Translations under genes and position numbers: made by a program
Notes under the pieces: generated by a model
Told to the model about the DNA's origin: nothing
Databases searched by the model: none
Seen by the model: the letters and a program-made list of their open reading frames with translations, nothing else
Source of the DNA: Rudanella lutea DSM 19387
GTDB lineage: Bacteria > Bacteroidota > Bacteroidia > Cytophagales > Spirosomataceae
Assembly: GCF_000383955.1 (NCBI RefSeq)
Contig: NZ_KB913013.1
Location: 1,704,277-1,768,276 of the forward strand
Reading direction: 5' to 3'
DNA: 64,000 bases
In this document: in pieces, positions 33,403-44,600 of the stretch
Position numbering within the stretch: the first letter of the stretch is position 1
How the letters are laid out: every line of letters begins with the position of its first letter

Positions 33403-36400
33403 ATGACAAAACATCTATTAACACGACCGCTGACCTGGCTGTGGCTTATGCTGCTGGCCTTGTCAGCACAAAGTGCCTGGGCACAGGTGAGTCTGACTTC
33501 AGGCAGCCTGACCTACACGCAGGACTTTAATAGTCTGTCTAGTTCTGCAAACATGACTTGGGCAAACAATTCAACCTTGCCCGGGTGGTATGCAGTGAAC
33601 AGTACAGGAGCCCCATTGACCTCACTTAGTATCGGTACCGGTTCATCAAATGCAGGGGCATTTTTCAATTTTGGTTCCTCTGCTTCAACTGACCGGGCGC
33701 TGGGCTCATCAGCGTCTGGCGCAGCGGGATTAGGCTCGCCAGGTACGGGCGCGGTTGCCCTTCGCTATGGTGTGCTTTTTACGAACAATACAGGGTCGGC
33801 GATAACGTCTCTGAGTGTTACCTACACGGGGGAACAATGGAGAAACGGCGGTAATACAACGGCGCAAATACTTGCTTTTGAGTACGCCACTGGAAGTACC
33901 TTATCACTTTCGGCAACAAGTGGATACACCTCAGTTTCTAATCTATCGTTTACGACTCTTGTAAACACAGCTACTGCGGCAGCACTCGACGGTAACGCTT
34001 CAGCTAACCGCACTACGTTATCGCAGCTCATTACATTTACAACACCTGTTGCCAATGGAGAATCAATTATTCTTCGGTGGAATGATCTGAATGATTCAGG
34101 TAACGATCATGGCTTTGGCATTGATGATTTAAGCGTAACAGCAACTATTCAGGTCACCGGTCCACAGCCACCTGTAGTAGCCAACGCCATTCCGGCCCAA
34201 ACGGGCACGGCGGGTACACCGTTTAACTTTGTTATTCCGGCCAATACATTCTCAGACCCGAACAACGATGCCCTGACGTACACGGTTAGCGGTCTGCCCG
34301 ACGGCTTGAGCTTTTCGTCGTCGACCTCGGCCATTACGGGTACGCCCACCACGGCTGGGGGCAGTTCGGTAACCGTTGTTGCCTCCGACCCCGGCAGCCT
34401 CTCGGTAGCCACCACCTTTACGTTGACGATCAACCCGGCCAACAGCCCCTCATTGGCCGTTAGCCCCAATGCCCTGTCGGGTTTCACAACCTCGCTGGGT
34501 ACGGCCTCGGCCGAGCAGTCGTACACCGTCACAACAGCCAATCTGACGAATGATGTAACAGTGACGGCTTCGGGCAATGTGCAGATTTCGACCACCTCAG
34601 GCAGCGCCTACACCGGCTCGCTGACTATTCCGGCGGCCACTACCTCGACCGTTATTTTTGTTCGTTTGTCGGATGGTGCTCCTGCTGGCCCATTCTCGGG
34701 CAATATCACGCACACGAGCGGTGTACTCACAGCTACCGTGAGCGTAAGCGGTACAGTGAGCGTTCCCGTTGGGGCACCCATTTCGATTGCCACGGCCCGT
34801 ACGCTGAGCGGTAACACCGTCACCGTTGAAGGTCGGGTAACGGTAAGCTCGCAGTTTGGCGGCCGGTTGTTCTACATTCAGGATGCCACGGCAGGTATGG
34901 CCGTTTTCAGCGGTGCATCGCCCGCTGTTGCCATTGGCAGCGTGGCCGAACTGGGTGATCTGGTTCGCGTAACGGGCCTTGTGAAAGTATTCAACGGGTA
35001 TCTCGAAATCGACTCGCCCACGGGTTATACCATTACCAAGGGTACTTCGGTCGACGTGCCGGCTCCGGTTGTGATTACGTCAATTGACCAGCTATCGGCC
35101 AATCAGGGCCGACTGGTGCAACTTGCCGACGCTACCTTTACGAGTGGTGGCACAACGTTTGCCACCACCTCAAGCAACTACTCGATTACTGCCGGTGGCC
35201 AGAACGGTATTTTCCGGGTCAATGCCAGCTCTGAACTCGCCGGGGCTACCAAGCCTACTACGGCTACCCTGACCGGTATTGCCGAACGTTTTGTGAACGG
35301 CTCGACCGCGGCTGGCAACGACAATATGCAGTTACAGGGCCGGATTCTGCGCGACGTATCGGGCGCGGCTACGGGTGGTGCTTCGGGCTCATTCTGCGCC
35401 GGTGACGGTACCACATCAGGTAACGATAGCAGCTTCGATCTGGTTACCTGGAACGTGGAATGGTTTGGACACCCGACCAACGGTCCCTCGAACAACGATC
35501 AGCAAGCCACCAACGTCCGGACGGTTCTGCAAAACCTGAATGCCGACATCTACGCCATCCAGGAAATCAGCGACCTGCCCCGTTTTGCGGCTACAGTTAG
35601 CCAATTGGGCAGTTACTCGTACGTTTGCTCTGATCGCTACTCGTACAGCTTCTCAAACCCACCCGATGCCTTCGGACAGCGGGTGTGCGTAGTGTACAAA
35701 ACAAGCACCGTAACGCCGGTAATTGGCGAAACGCGCGCGTACCTGACCGACTTCCCGGTGAGCAACTACCCAACTGGTAACAACAGCAGTTTCTGGGCTT
35801 CGGGCCGCTTCCCATTCCTGTTTACGGCCGACGTAAACATCAACGGGGCTACGCGTCGGGTCCGCGTGATCAATATTCACGCTAAATCAGGCTCAGCTAC
35901 TGAAGACCTCGCGCGTCGGGTGTATGACCTCAACGCGCTGAAGCAGCGGATGGATGCTGACTTCCCGAATGATGCGGTTATTCTGACGGGTGACTACAAC
36001 GACGACGTTGACGTTTCGATTGCAGTAGGCAACCCATCGCCCTACAAACCATTTGTGGATGATGCGGGCAACTACAGGGTGGTAACGAGCGTGTTCAACC
36101 AGAGTGCCTGCTCAACCACGGGCGGCTATCCCGACGCTATCGACCACATCATGGTGTCGAACGAACTGTTTGCAAACACGATCGCCAACGCCACAACGTC
36201 GGTTCGCCCGATCATCGCCAACTACCTGAACTCAACGTCGGACCACTATCCATCGCTGACTCGTTTCGCTTTTGCGGCACCGGTAACGGCCCTGACGCTG
36301 ACCGCTTCGGCCTCGCCAAGCGCCATTACCACTTCAGGTACCACCACGCTGTCGGCTACGGTAGCCGGTGGCTCGTCGCCGTACACCTACTCGTTTAGCG

Positions 36401-38298
36401 GCCCCGGCACCATCACGCCGAGCGGCAACACAGCTTCCGTATCCGGCCTGTCGGCTGGTGTACAAACGTTTACGGTAACAGCCGTGGATGCTACGTCGCC
36501 CACCGCCCAAACTACCAGCACAACAGTTAGCGTATCGGTTACTCAGCAAAACCTGGCCCCGGTAGCTCCCACGGTAGCTCCGCAGTCAGCTACGGTAGGG
36601 GCTGCATTTAGCTACGTGGTTCCTGTCTTTACGGACCCCAACGGCGACGCACTTACCTACGCAGCTACGGGCCTACCCGCCAACGGTCTGAGCTTTGATG
36701 CCACGTCGCGTGCGATCACGGGTACGCCTTCGACAACGGGTACAGTCAACGTAACCGTTACGGCCACCGATCCCGGTAGCCTCTCGGCATCCGTGACATT
36801 TACTATCACGATCAGCCCGGCTCCCCCGCAGAACCTAGCCCCGGTCGCTCCCACGGTAGCTCCGCAGTCAGCTACAGTAGGCACCGCCTTTAGCTTCACG
36901 GTTCCTGTCTTTACGGACCCCAACGGCGACGCACTTACTTACGCAGCAACAGGCCTGCCCGCCAACGGCCTGAGCTTTGACGCCACGTCGCGTACGATCA
37001 CCGGTACCCCGTCGATGTCGGGTACAGTCAACGTAACGGTTTCAGCCACCGACCCCGGCAGCCTCTCAGCGTCGGTAACCTTTGCTATTACAGTTAGCCC
37101 GGTTGCCAGCACGACCACTGCTCCGCCTTCGGGCTCGGCGCTGACCCTACTGACACCGACATACAACTGTTCTACAGGCGACATCACGTTTAACACTACG
37201 GGTGGCGACGGTACGACCATTACGTATGTAGCCATTGGTGTTCAACGGGCCTCAGCCACCAGCAACACGGGTGTGGTAGAAGCCGGTCTGCGCGCCGATG
37301 CCAAACCGCTGACTATCTCGGCAACCCAGAGTGGTACTACAGTAAGCATCACGTTTGACTTTGCCGCTTTCTGCGCCAACCCCGGCTCGGGTACAACCAC
37401 TACCCCGCCTTCGGGCTCAGCTCTGGCGCTGCTGCCACCCACCTACAACTGTGCAACGGGCGACATTACCTTCAACACCCAGGGTGGCGATGGTACAACC
37501 ATTACGTACTCAGCAGTAGGTGTACGGCGGGCTTCAGCCACCAGCAATACGGGTGTAGTAGAAGCGGGCCTGCGCGCCGATGCCAAACCGCTGACCATCT
37601 CGGCAACCCAAAGCGGTGTAACGGTAAGCATCACGTTTGACTTTGGTGCTTTCTGCGCCAACCCCGGCTCGGGTACTACCACTACCCCGCCAACGGCAAC
37701 TACCACCTGCGGCAGCTCGGCCAGCACCATTGGTCAGTCGCTTCAGGTAACAGGGGTAACAGATGTGAATTGCCAGACGGGTACGTTCCGGATTCTGACC
37801 AGTGGTGGCAACGGCAGCGCGATTAGTTACGCCAACATAGTTGGGTTGAGCAACGCTGATCCGACCAACTGTCTGCGTAGCGTCGATGGTCCTGATCTGT
37901 TGCGGGCTATCAATACGGCTTCGTCTGATATTGGCCCGTTCAGTCTGCGTGTTAGCCAGGGTAGCGTACAGAGCAACACCTTTAGCTTCAACTTCAAGCA
38001 GTACTGTACGGCTGTTCCTGCCCGGATCGCCCGCGAGGCAGCTGCCGAGCTAAACGTCACGGTGCTGGGTAACCCCACCACGAGCGAAGCTGTTGAGGTC
38101 GACGTACGCGGAGCCGGTCAGGAAGCAGTGCGATTTGTATTGACAACGGTACAGGGTCGGGTGATCAACCAGAACTCAGCACAACCGGTACAAGGCACCC
38201 TACGGCAGCGTATCGAACTGGGTAATGCTACGGGTATTTATTTACTCCAGGTTACTACCGACACCCAGAAACAAACCGTGAAAATTGTGAAGCAGTAA
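33403..38298 (+). CDS. Giant T9SS-secreted endonuclease/exonuclease/phosphatase-domain protein (1631 aa)
   Basis: Order: signal peptide (1-27, ending SAWAQ); beta-sandwich (28-248); putative-Ig (He_PIG) repeat (256-346); beta domain (347-456); OB-like domain (about 460-656; VEGRVTVSSQFGGRLFYIQDATAGMAVF); endonuclease/exonuclease/phosphatase domain (about 680-955) with catalytic motifs LVTWNVEWFG, YAIQEI, VINIHAKSG, ILTGDYNDDVD and STSDHYPSLTRF; an Ig-like domain; two near-identical He_PIG repeats (about 1050-1235); three copies of a two-cysteine module (about 1245-1330, 1339-1422, 1436-1535); and a T9SS type A sorting domain ending QKQTVKIVKQ. It is therefore exported through the outer membrane and attached or released. 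It probably degrades extracellular DNA or acts as a phosphodiesterase; the OB-EEP pairing resembles secreted bacterial nucleases (ExeM-like). Confidence 0.9.
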   Translation: MTKHLLTRPLTWLWLMLLALSAQSAWAQVSLTSGSLTYTQDFNSLSSSANMTWANNSTLPGWYAVNSTGAPLTSLSIGTGSSNAGAFFNFGSSASTDRALGSSASGAAGLGSPGTGAVALRYGVLFTNNTGSAITSLSVTYTGEQWRNGGNTTAQILAFEYATGSTLSLSATSGYTSVSNLSFTTLVNTATAAALDGNASANRTTLSQLITFTTPVANGESIILRWNDLNDSGNDHGFGIDDLSVTATIQVTGPQPPVVANAIPAQTGTAGTPFNFVIPANTFSDPNNDALTYTVSGLPDGLSFSSSTSAITGTPTTAGGSSVTVVASDPGSLSVATTFTLTINPANSPSLAVSPNALSGFTTSLGTASAEQSYTVTTANLTNDVTVTASGNVQISTTSGSAYTGSLTIPAATTSTVIFVRLSDGAPAGPFSGNITHTSGVLTATVSVSGTVSVPVGAPISIATARTLSGNTVTVEGRVTVSSQFGGRLFYIQDATAGMAVFSGASPAVAIGSVAELGDLVRVTGLVKVFNGYLEIDSPTGYTITKGTSVDVPAPVVITSIDQLSANQGRLVQLADATFTSGGTTFATTSSNYSITAGGQNGIFRVNASSELAGATKPTTATLTGIAERFVNGSTAAGNDNMQLQGRILRDVSGAATGGASGSFCAGDGTTSGNDSSFDLVTWNVEWFGHPTNGPSNNDQQATNVRTVLQNLNADIYAIQEISDLPRFAATVSQLGSYSYVCSDRYSYSFSNPPDAFGQRVCVVYKTSTVTPVIGETRAYLTDFPVSNYPTGNNSSFWASGRFPFLFTADVNINGATRRVRVINIHAKSGSATEDLARRVYDLNALKQRMDADFPNDAVILTGDYNDDVDVSIAVGNPSPYKPFVDDAGNYRVVTSVFNQSACSTTGGYPDAIDHIMVSNELFANTIANATTSVRPIIANYLNSTSDHYPSLTRFAFAAPVTALTLTASASPSAITTSGTTTLSATVAGGSSPYTYSFSGPGTITPSGNTASVSGLSAGVQTFTVTAVDATSPTAQTTSTTVSVSVTQQNLAPVAPTVAPQSATVGAAFSYVVPVFTDPNGDALTYAATGLPANGLSFDATSRAITGTPSTTGTVNVTVTATDPGSLSASVTFTITISPAPPQNLAPVAPTVAPQSATVGTAFSFTVPVFTDPNGDALTYAATGLPANGLSFDATSRTITGTPSMSGTVNVTVSATDPGSLSASVTFAITVSPVASTTTAPPSGSALTLLTPTYNCSTGDITFNTTGGDGTTITYVAIGVQRASATSNTGVVEAGLRADAKPLTISATQSGTTVSITFDFAAFCANPGSGTTTTPPSGSALALLPPTYNCATGDITFNTQGGDGTTITYSAVGVRRASATSNTGVVEAGLRADAKPLTISATQSGVTVSITFDFGAFCANPGSGTTTTPPTATTTCGSSASTIGQSLQVTGVTDVNCQTGTFRILTSGGNGSAISYANIVGLSNADPTNCLRSVDGPDLLRAINTASSDIGPFSLRVSQGSVQSNTFSFNFKQYCTAVPARIAREAAAELNVTVLGNPTTSEAVEVDVRGAGQEAVRFVLTTVQGRVINQNSAQPVQGTLRQRIELGNATGIYLLQVTTDTQKQTVKIVKQ
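37135..37386 (+). repeat. Two-cysteine secreted module, copy in nuclease-domain protein (1 of 2 tandem)
   Basis: Encodes the YNCSTGDITF to FAAFC module. The next stretch (37420-37668) is a tandem near-copy at DNA level (for example the shared run from GCCACCAGCAA through the GGCCTG/GGTCTG codons). It is part of the nine-copy family described in the findings. Confidence 0.8.
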
Positions 38299-38320
38299 TC
38301 TTCGTTTTTTCGCAAAAAAC

Positions 38321-38355
38321 TGAAAGAGGCCCCTCAATTTGAGGGGCCTCTTTCA
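38321..38355. terminator. Hairpin terminator after the nuclease-domain gene
   Basis: A 16-bp perfect stem pairs 38321-38336 with 38340-38355, with a 3-base loop. The stem is closed by TGAAAGAGG / CCTCTTTCA, giving a T-containing 3' arm. Confidence 0.8.
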
Positions 38356-38602
38356 TACCATTTACTCAGGGATTAATACTACTACTTTGTAAACTACCTC
38401 TATACTTCAATCTATTTCATAAACTCAATTTTCTCTACTCAAACATTGACAGTCAGTCATATAACTTATCTCGACCGACTACCAGAAAAAGTTTCCGTTC
38501 GGACTTTAATTGCTTTATAATATCGCGTCTTCTACGCAATATTGCGGGAACAAATACATCTGTTTTCCACATTCAATTTGTCTCAATTTTTACCACGTTT
38601 TT
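38356..38602. other. AT-rich leader upstream of the giant adhesin-like gene
   Basis: With the terminator this makes a 304-base gap (38299-38602). It is markedly AT-rich. A perfect 12-bp palindrome CGCAATATTGCG lies at 38535-38546. No TAnnTTTG element was found, no RNA gene and no credible open frame. Confidence 0.5.
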
Positions 38603-41600
38603 ATGTCTCACCTACTACGACCACCAACCGGCCGTCTTTTGACGTGCCTGTTGGTACTGCTCTCCTTATGCTTGGCGCGCAGTGGTCAAGCACAAACCCC
38701 CGTTCCTTTAGCCTCTCAACCTGGGTTATCTTACACAGCTACCTTTGCAGATATCGCTAACTGGACGAACGACTTTGCGGCTGGCATAGAAGCCAACCGA
38801 TTCAAAGGAGTTCCCATAGGCGGTTCTGCTTCGATACCTGATCCGACTCGAACCACACATACGAGCACTTCCTTTACAAGTGGATCATCGGGTGGGGTAC
38901 AAAGAGGTTCCGGTACATTAGTCTTATTAGCCACTGGAACAACTGACAACACAAACAGTGTAGCCGTTGACTTTTATGTGAGCTTCACGGGGCTGAAAGC
39001 CGGAACACTGTCGTTCGATGCGTCGACAATAGATAACAGTACTGGCAACCGAAAGGGTACGTTGAAAGTATATGGATCAACCGACAACGGCGCCAGCTTT
39101 ACAGACCTGAATGCCAACTATGTAGCGACCAACAACGTAGCTGGTTCAGCAAACGTATCGGTGCAGTTACCAGCGGCATATAATAATGCAACTTTAGCCA
39201 TCTTCCGGCTGTACTACCATAACGGTGGTACACCTGCAGGCACTACGGGCAGCCGTCCGAAAATTGCGGTTGATAATCTGACAGTCACGGGTTTCGAAAA
39301 CACCGTTACGCTCGCCAGCAGCAACTCGATTAACTGCGAGCTGACTTCGGCAACCATCACGGCGGCTGCTTCGGCCACCGATGCATCAACAACGTACGCA
39401 TTTAGCGCGGGGGCTACTCCCGTTGCCCCGAATAGCAATCAGGCTGTCGTCAACACGGCAGGCCCCCACTCAGTCGTAGTCAATACGACTGGTTACATAT
39501 CGAGTTCGGCCACGATTACCATCACCGTTGATCAAAACCCGCCCGTGCTGAGCATTTCGCCTTCGGCAACGGCCATTTGTAGCGGGGCTACGGTAGGCCT
39601 TACGGCAAGCGGTGCAGTATCGTACACCTGGAGTACAGGGGCTAACACGGCCACCATTAACGTCAACCCCACCAGCACCACTACCTACACAGTAACCGGT
39701 GCCAACGCGGGCGGCTGTACCAGCACCAGTACGGTAACGGTAACAGTGAACTCGTTCGGAACAGCACCCACGCTCACGCCGAGCGGGACACTGGGTTGCG
39801 GAGCGCCAACCATAACACTGACCGCTACGCCAGCCGGTGCGGCTAATTATGCGTTTACGGGTCCGGCGGCTGTTACCGCAAGCGGAGCCACGGCCACCGT
39901 AAATACCCCCGGCACGTACACGGTTACAGTAACCGATGCCAACGGCTGCTCGGCTACGGCCACCGCTACCGTAACGGGCACGGGGGGCAGCTGCCCAGTG
40001 CAGAACGTGACCAAGAATCTGTTCTACGCCACGATTCAGGCAGCCGTTTCGGCCGCGAGTGCCAACGACCTCATCTATGTACCCGCCGGCACCTACGACG
40101 AGCTGGTGGTGATCGACAAGCCGCTTTCGCTCAGCGGTCAGGGCGTCAGCACCAATGTGACCTTTACGGGTACGGTGCCTGGCTCAGCGGTTGCGTCGCT
40201 CTTCACGGTAGCCTCGGCCGACGTGACGATTCAAAACTTCGGTTTTACGGTGAATCAGAGCAAGACGCACTCGGCCATCCACACAACCGGCAACGACCGC
40301 TCGAACCTGCGCGTGCTGAACAACACCATCACACCAGTTGGTCCGGTTGCCGGTTCTTATGGACTTCGTAATGCCATTGCTATCAACCCGATCGTGAGTA
40401 CCCCTAACTACACACTCGACAACGACGGGTTTGGGGGTGTGGTCGTGCAGGGCAACCGGGTCAATGCTACTGCAACCAATGCATTCCGGGCGGCCGTTCA
40501 GATCGATCTGGCTTCGGGTATCATTGGCGGCACGGGTGCTGGTCAGGGTAACTCGTTTACGGCGATCAACCACGATGTAGTGGCCCGCTTTACCGAGCAG
40601 GGCGACATCACCATCCAGGGTAACACGGCCGGTGGCGGTGGTATTCAGATTTCGGACCCCAATCCGGGAGCTGGCACCATCACGGTATCGAACAACACCT
40701 TCGACGGAACATTCGCACAGCCCACTACTGGCGTCCTCCCAAGCGGAGCCCTTCTGCGGATTCAGAATAACGGTATTTCGGGCACGAAAACCCTGCTGGT
40801 ACAGAACAACACGTTCTCGAACCACCGCTGGGCTATCAGCGCCGAAAACAACGCGGGCTTCACCATCACGGGTAATACCTTTACGCCCAATGCAGCCGCT
40901 ACCGACTACCGCCATATCTCAGTCAACACAAAGCTGATTGCCTCGAACAGCGCTACGTTGACCGACGCGCAAATGCAGACGCTGGGCGGTACTATTGCGG
41001 GCAACACGTTCAACGGCTCGTCGACGCCCAACAGCGGAACGGCCATTGCGTTCCTGAACCACCGCACAGCCGGGGCCAAGTTTGGCGCGTTTACCATTGG
41101 TTCGTCAGGTTCTGAGAACCAGTTCAACGCAGCAATCGGCACGTTTGTCATGCTCGACAACAGCACCGGAGCCAGCTCAGGCTACGGCTCGCCTTTCGGT
41201 GATTATGCGGGCGTACCATCGGCTATCACGACCATGGGCCCCTGGGCTACCGACCTCGACATTCGGAACAACCGGTTCGATATTGGCGGTGGTCTGACAC
41301 TGCCCTCGGCCTTCAACGGTACGCAGCGTGCTACCCTCGAAACCCGGCTCTTCCACAAGCCCGACGATGTTACGGTAGGTCGACTGCTGTACTTTGATCC
41401 GGTACGTAACCTCACCCAGAACACGTTCTTCCCCACTATCCAGTCGGCAGTTAATGCCGCCAATGCAGGCGACGTGATCCAGGCAGCGGAGTACACCTTC
41501 AACGAGCGGGTAACCATCGACAAGTCGCTCACTCTGCAAGGAGCCAGCAAAACCGCCACCATCCTCGACGGTACAGGACTGAGTGGTACCGGCAGCGGTA

Positions 41601-44600
41601 TCTCGATCAATAGCGGAGTTACCAACGTGACTATCCGCAACCTGACCGTGCAGAAGTATGTGGGTAACGGCCCCAACAGCAGTGCCGGTATCTACGCAGC
41701 TCTGGGCAACAACAACCTGGTCATCTCGGACGTACAGTCGCTGAGCAACTCGGGTGGCTCAGGCTTCTACGCCAACGGGCCCGTGCAGAGTGTGACGGTA
41801 ACGAGCTCGACCTTCTCGGGCCACGACAACTCGAAAGGGGCAGCCCGGGGTATTGTGATCTGGAACGGCTTCAAGCAGAACATCTACATCGTCAACAACA
41901 CGGTGACCAACAACAACTGTTGCGGCATCGAGTTGCAGGACGGTACGGCATCGGGCGTAACCATCACGGGGAACACCGTAACGGGTAACGGCGACAGCGG
42001 CATTGGCCTTACGGGCTTGAAAGGTGGAGCTGGTGCTAACCTCATCGCCGGAAACACGATTTCGAACAACGGCCGTTTCGGCATCGAAGTCAAGAATCCG
42101 AACGGAACGGGTGCCACTTCGGGCGATGGCAGCATCGTCGTAGAAAACAATACGGTAAGCTTTGCCGCCAGCCCATCGATGAACAACCGCGACCATGCGG
42201 GTATCTCGGTGTACCGGCGGGCTATGCTGCCGAACAACACCGAAGGCTACCCGGATGTACCCACAGGCGTTGTGGTTCGGAACAACACCGTGACGGGCTT
42301 CACGCACCAGAATCAGGTGTCAGCACCAACCGAGAGCGAAGGCTTCGGTATCGTGATCGAAGGCCGGAACCATACCGTAACGGGTAACACGCTGAATAAT
42401 AATAATATTGGTATTCAGCAGCAAGGCGGTTTGCACCCCACGGCCAACTACGTAGCCAATAACGCGGGCGATGGCCTTCAGGATGCCGGTGCGTCCCCAT
42501 CTTACTTCGGCCGGGGCAACTCACCGACCGTATGTAACAACACGGTGGATGCCAATAACTTTAGCGGCAACACAACAGACGTTCGGTACAGTGGCCCGGC
42601 CGCCTTTACGGTAACGGCCCTGGCCTCGTCGGCAACGGCCTGCATCGGGCAACCGGTTGAACTGTCGGCTCAAACCGTCAACGGTACGGCTCCGTACAGC
42701 TTCACGTGGGTAGCGCCCGCCGGTGCCACCATCAATGCCACCAACCTGAGCGCCGTAACGGGTACGCTGTCGGCATCGGGCACGCAAACGTTCACGGTTA
42801 ACGCACAGGACACGTACGGTTGTACCACATCGGCAACGGTGGTCGTAACCGGCAAGCCTCTGCCTGTAGCTACGCTGGTAGGCCCGGCCGAAATCTGCGC
42901 GGGCAACAGCCTGACGCTGACTGCCGGTGGTGGTGTTAGCTACGTGTTCTCACCCAATGTGGTCAGCAGCACGGGCAACACGGCCATTATCAACGCAGCC
43001 GGCACGTACTCGGTAACAGCGACAAACAGCGACGGTTGTACCGCCAGCAAGAGCCTGACAGTAACCGAGGCAGCAGCGGCTACCGCTACCCTCTCGTCGG
43101 CTACCTTGACTTGCGCCCAAACGAGCGTAACTCTGACCGCCACCGGTGGTACCAGCTATACCCTGAGCGACGGACAGACCAACACAACGGGTCTCTTCAC
43201 CGTAACGGCCGCCGGTAACTACACCGTAACGGTAAGCAACGCAGCCGGATGTACCGCTACAGCGACCTCATCGGTAACGCTGAATAACACGCAGCCTACC
43301 CTGACCATCAGCCCCTCGGCCACCACGATCTGTGCCGGCACGAGTACGAACCTGACAGCCAGCGGTGCGGCATCGTTCACCTGGAGTACAGGCGCCACAA
43401 CGGCCGGTATCAGCGTATCGCCCACGACGACAACGGTTTACTCGGTAACGGGTACCAACGCCATTGGTTGTACGGGTACGGCATCCGTTACGGTGACCGT
43501 AAATCAGATTCCGAATGTGACGGTAGCCGTGAACCCCTCGCAAACCGTTTGCGCAGGCACGTCGATCACACTCACAGCGAATGCTCCTGCGGGCAGCACA
43601 TACCGCTGGGCTCCGGGTCTGATCAACAACACTTCAGCCTCGTTTGCTCCGCTGCTTCCGATCAACACAACCACTACGTACAGTGTAACGGTAACCAACG
43701 CCGGTTGCCGCACCACCATCAGTACGGAGGTCACCGTGAACCCACGGCCAACGGTATCGGTATCGCCAAGCGCAGCCTCGATTTGCTCAGGTCAGTCGGT
43801 AACGCTGACGGCCAACGCAACCGGCACGGGTCCGTTCAGCTACACCTGGACCAACGCGCCAGCGGGTCAGCAGAACAATCCGTTTATCGTGGTTGATGCA
43901 AGTGGTGCCTACACGGTTCGGGTAACCGATGCCAACGGATGTACCCCATTGCTGCCGGGTGCTTCAGCCATTGTAACGATTGGTCTGCCAGCCGCTCCTG
44001 TGGTCAGCAGCACCAACAACTTCACGGCCTGCGAGGGTACGCCAGTTAGCCTGTCGGCCAGCTGCGTAACGAATACAACCGCCCGCTGGCGTGCAAGCGA
44101 TGGTACCATCACCAACGCATCAACGCTCAGCAGCCCAAGCACGGCCGGTACGTATAACTACACGGTTGTCTGCGTAGCTTCGGGCATTGGCAACTGCGAA
44201 AGCACCTCGATTCTGGCAACGGCTACTGTATCGGCTGCGCCGGTGGTTAGCCTGGCAGGTCCGGCCCTGGTGTGCTCAGGTAGCAGCGCTACGCTGACGG
44301 CATCGGCGGCTGCACCCGGCACCACGTATGTGTTCTCGTCGAATGTGGTGAGCAGTGCCGGTAACACGGCGGTGATCAACGCGGCAGGCACCTACTCGGT
44401 AACGGCTACGGCCAGCGGTTGCTCGTCGACCACCAGCCTCACCGTAGGTGCGGGTACGACGCCAACGGCTTCGCTCACCAACAGCGGTGTACTGAGCTGC
44501 TCGAACACGACGGTTACGCTGACCGCTACGGGCGGCAACAGCTACACCCTGAGCAATGGGCAGAGCAATACGACGGGTATCTTCACCGTATCAACAGCCG

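Noticed and set aside
38510-38602. N-terminal extension of the 3102-residue protein
   Set aside because: The signal peptide begins at 38603; the upstream codons have no secretion-signal features.
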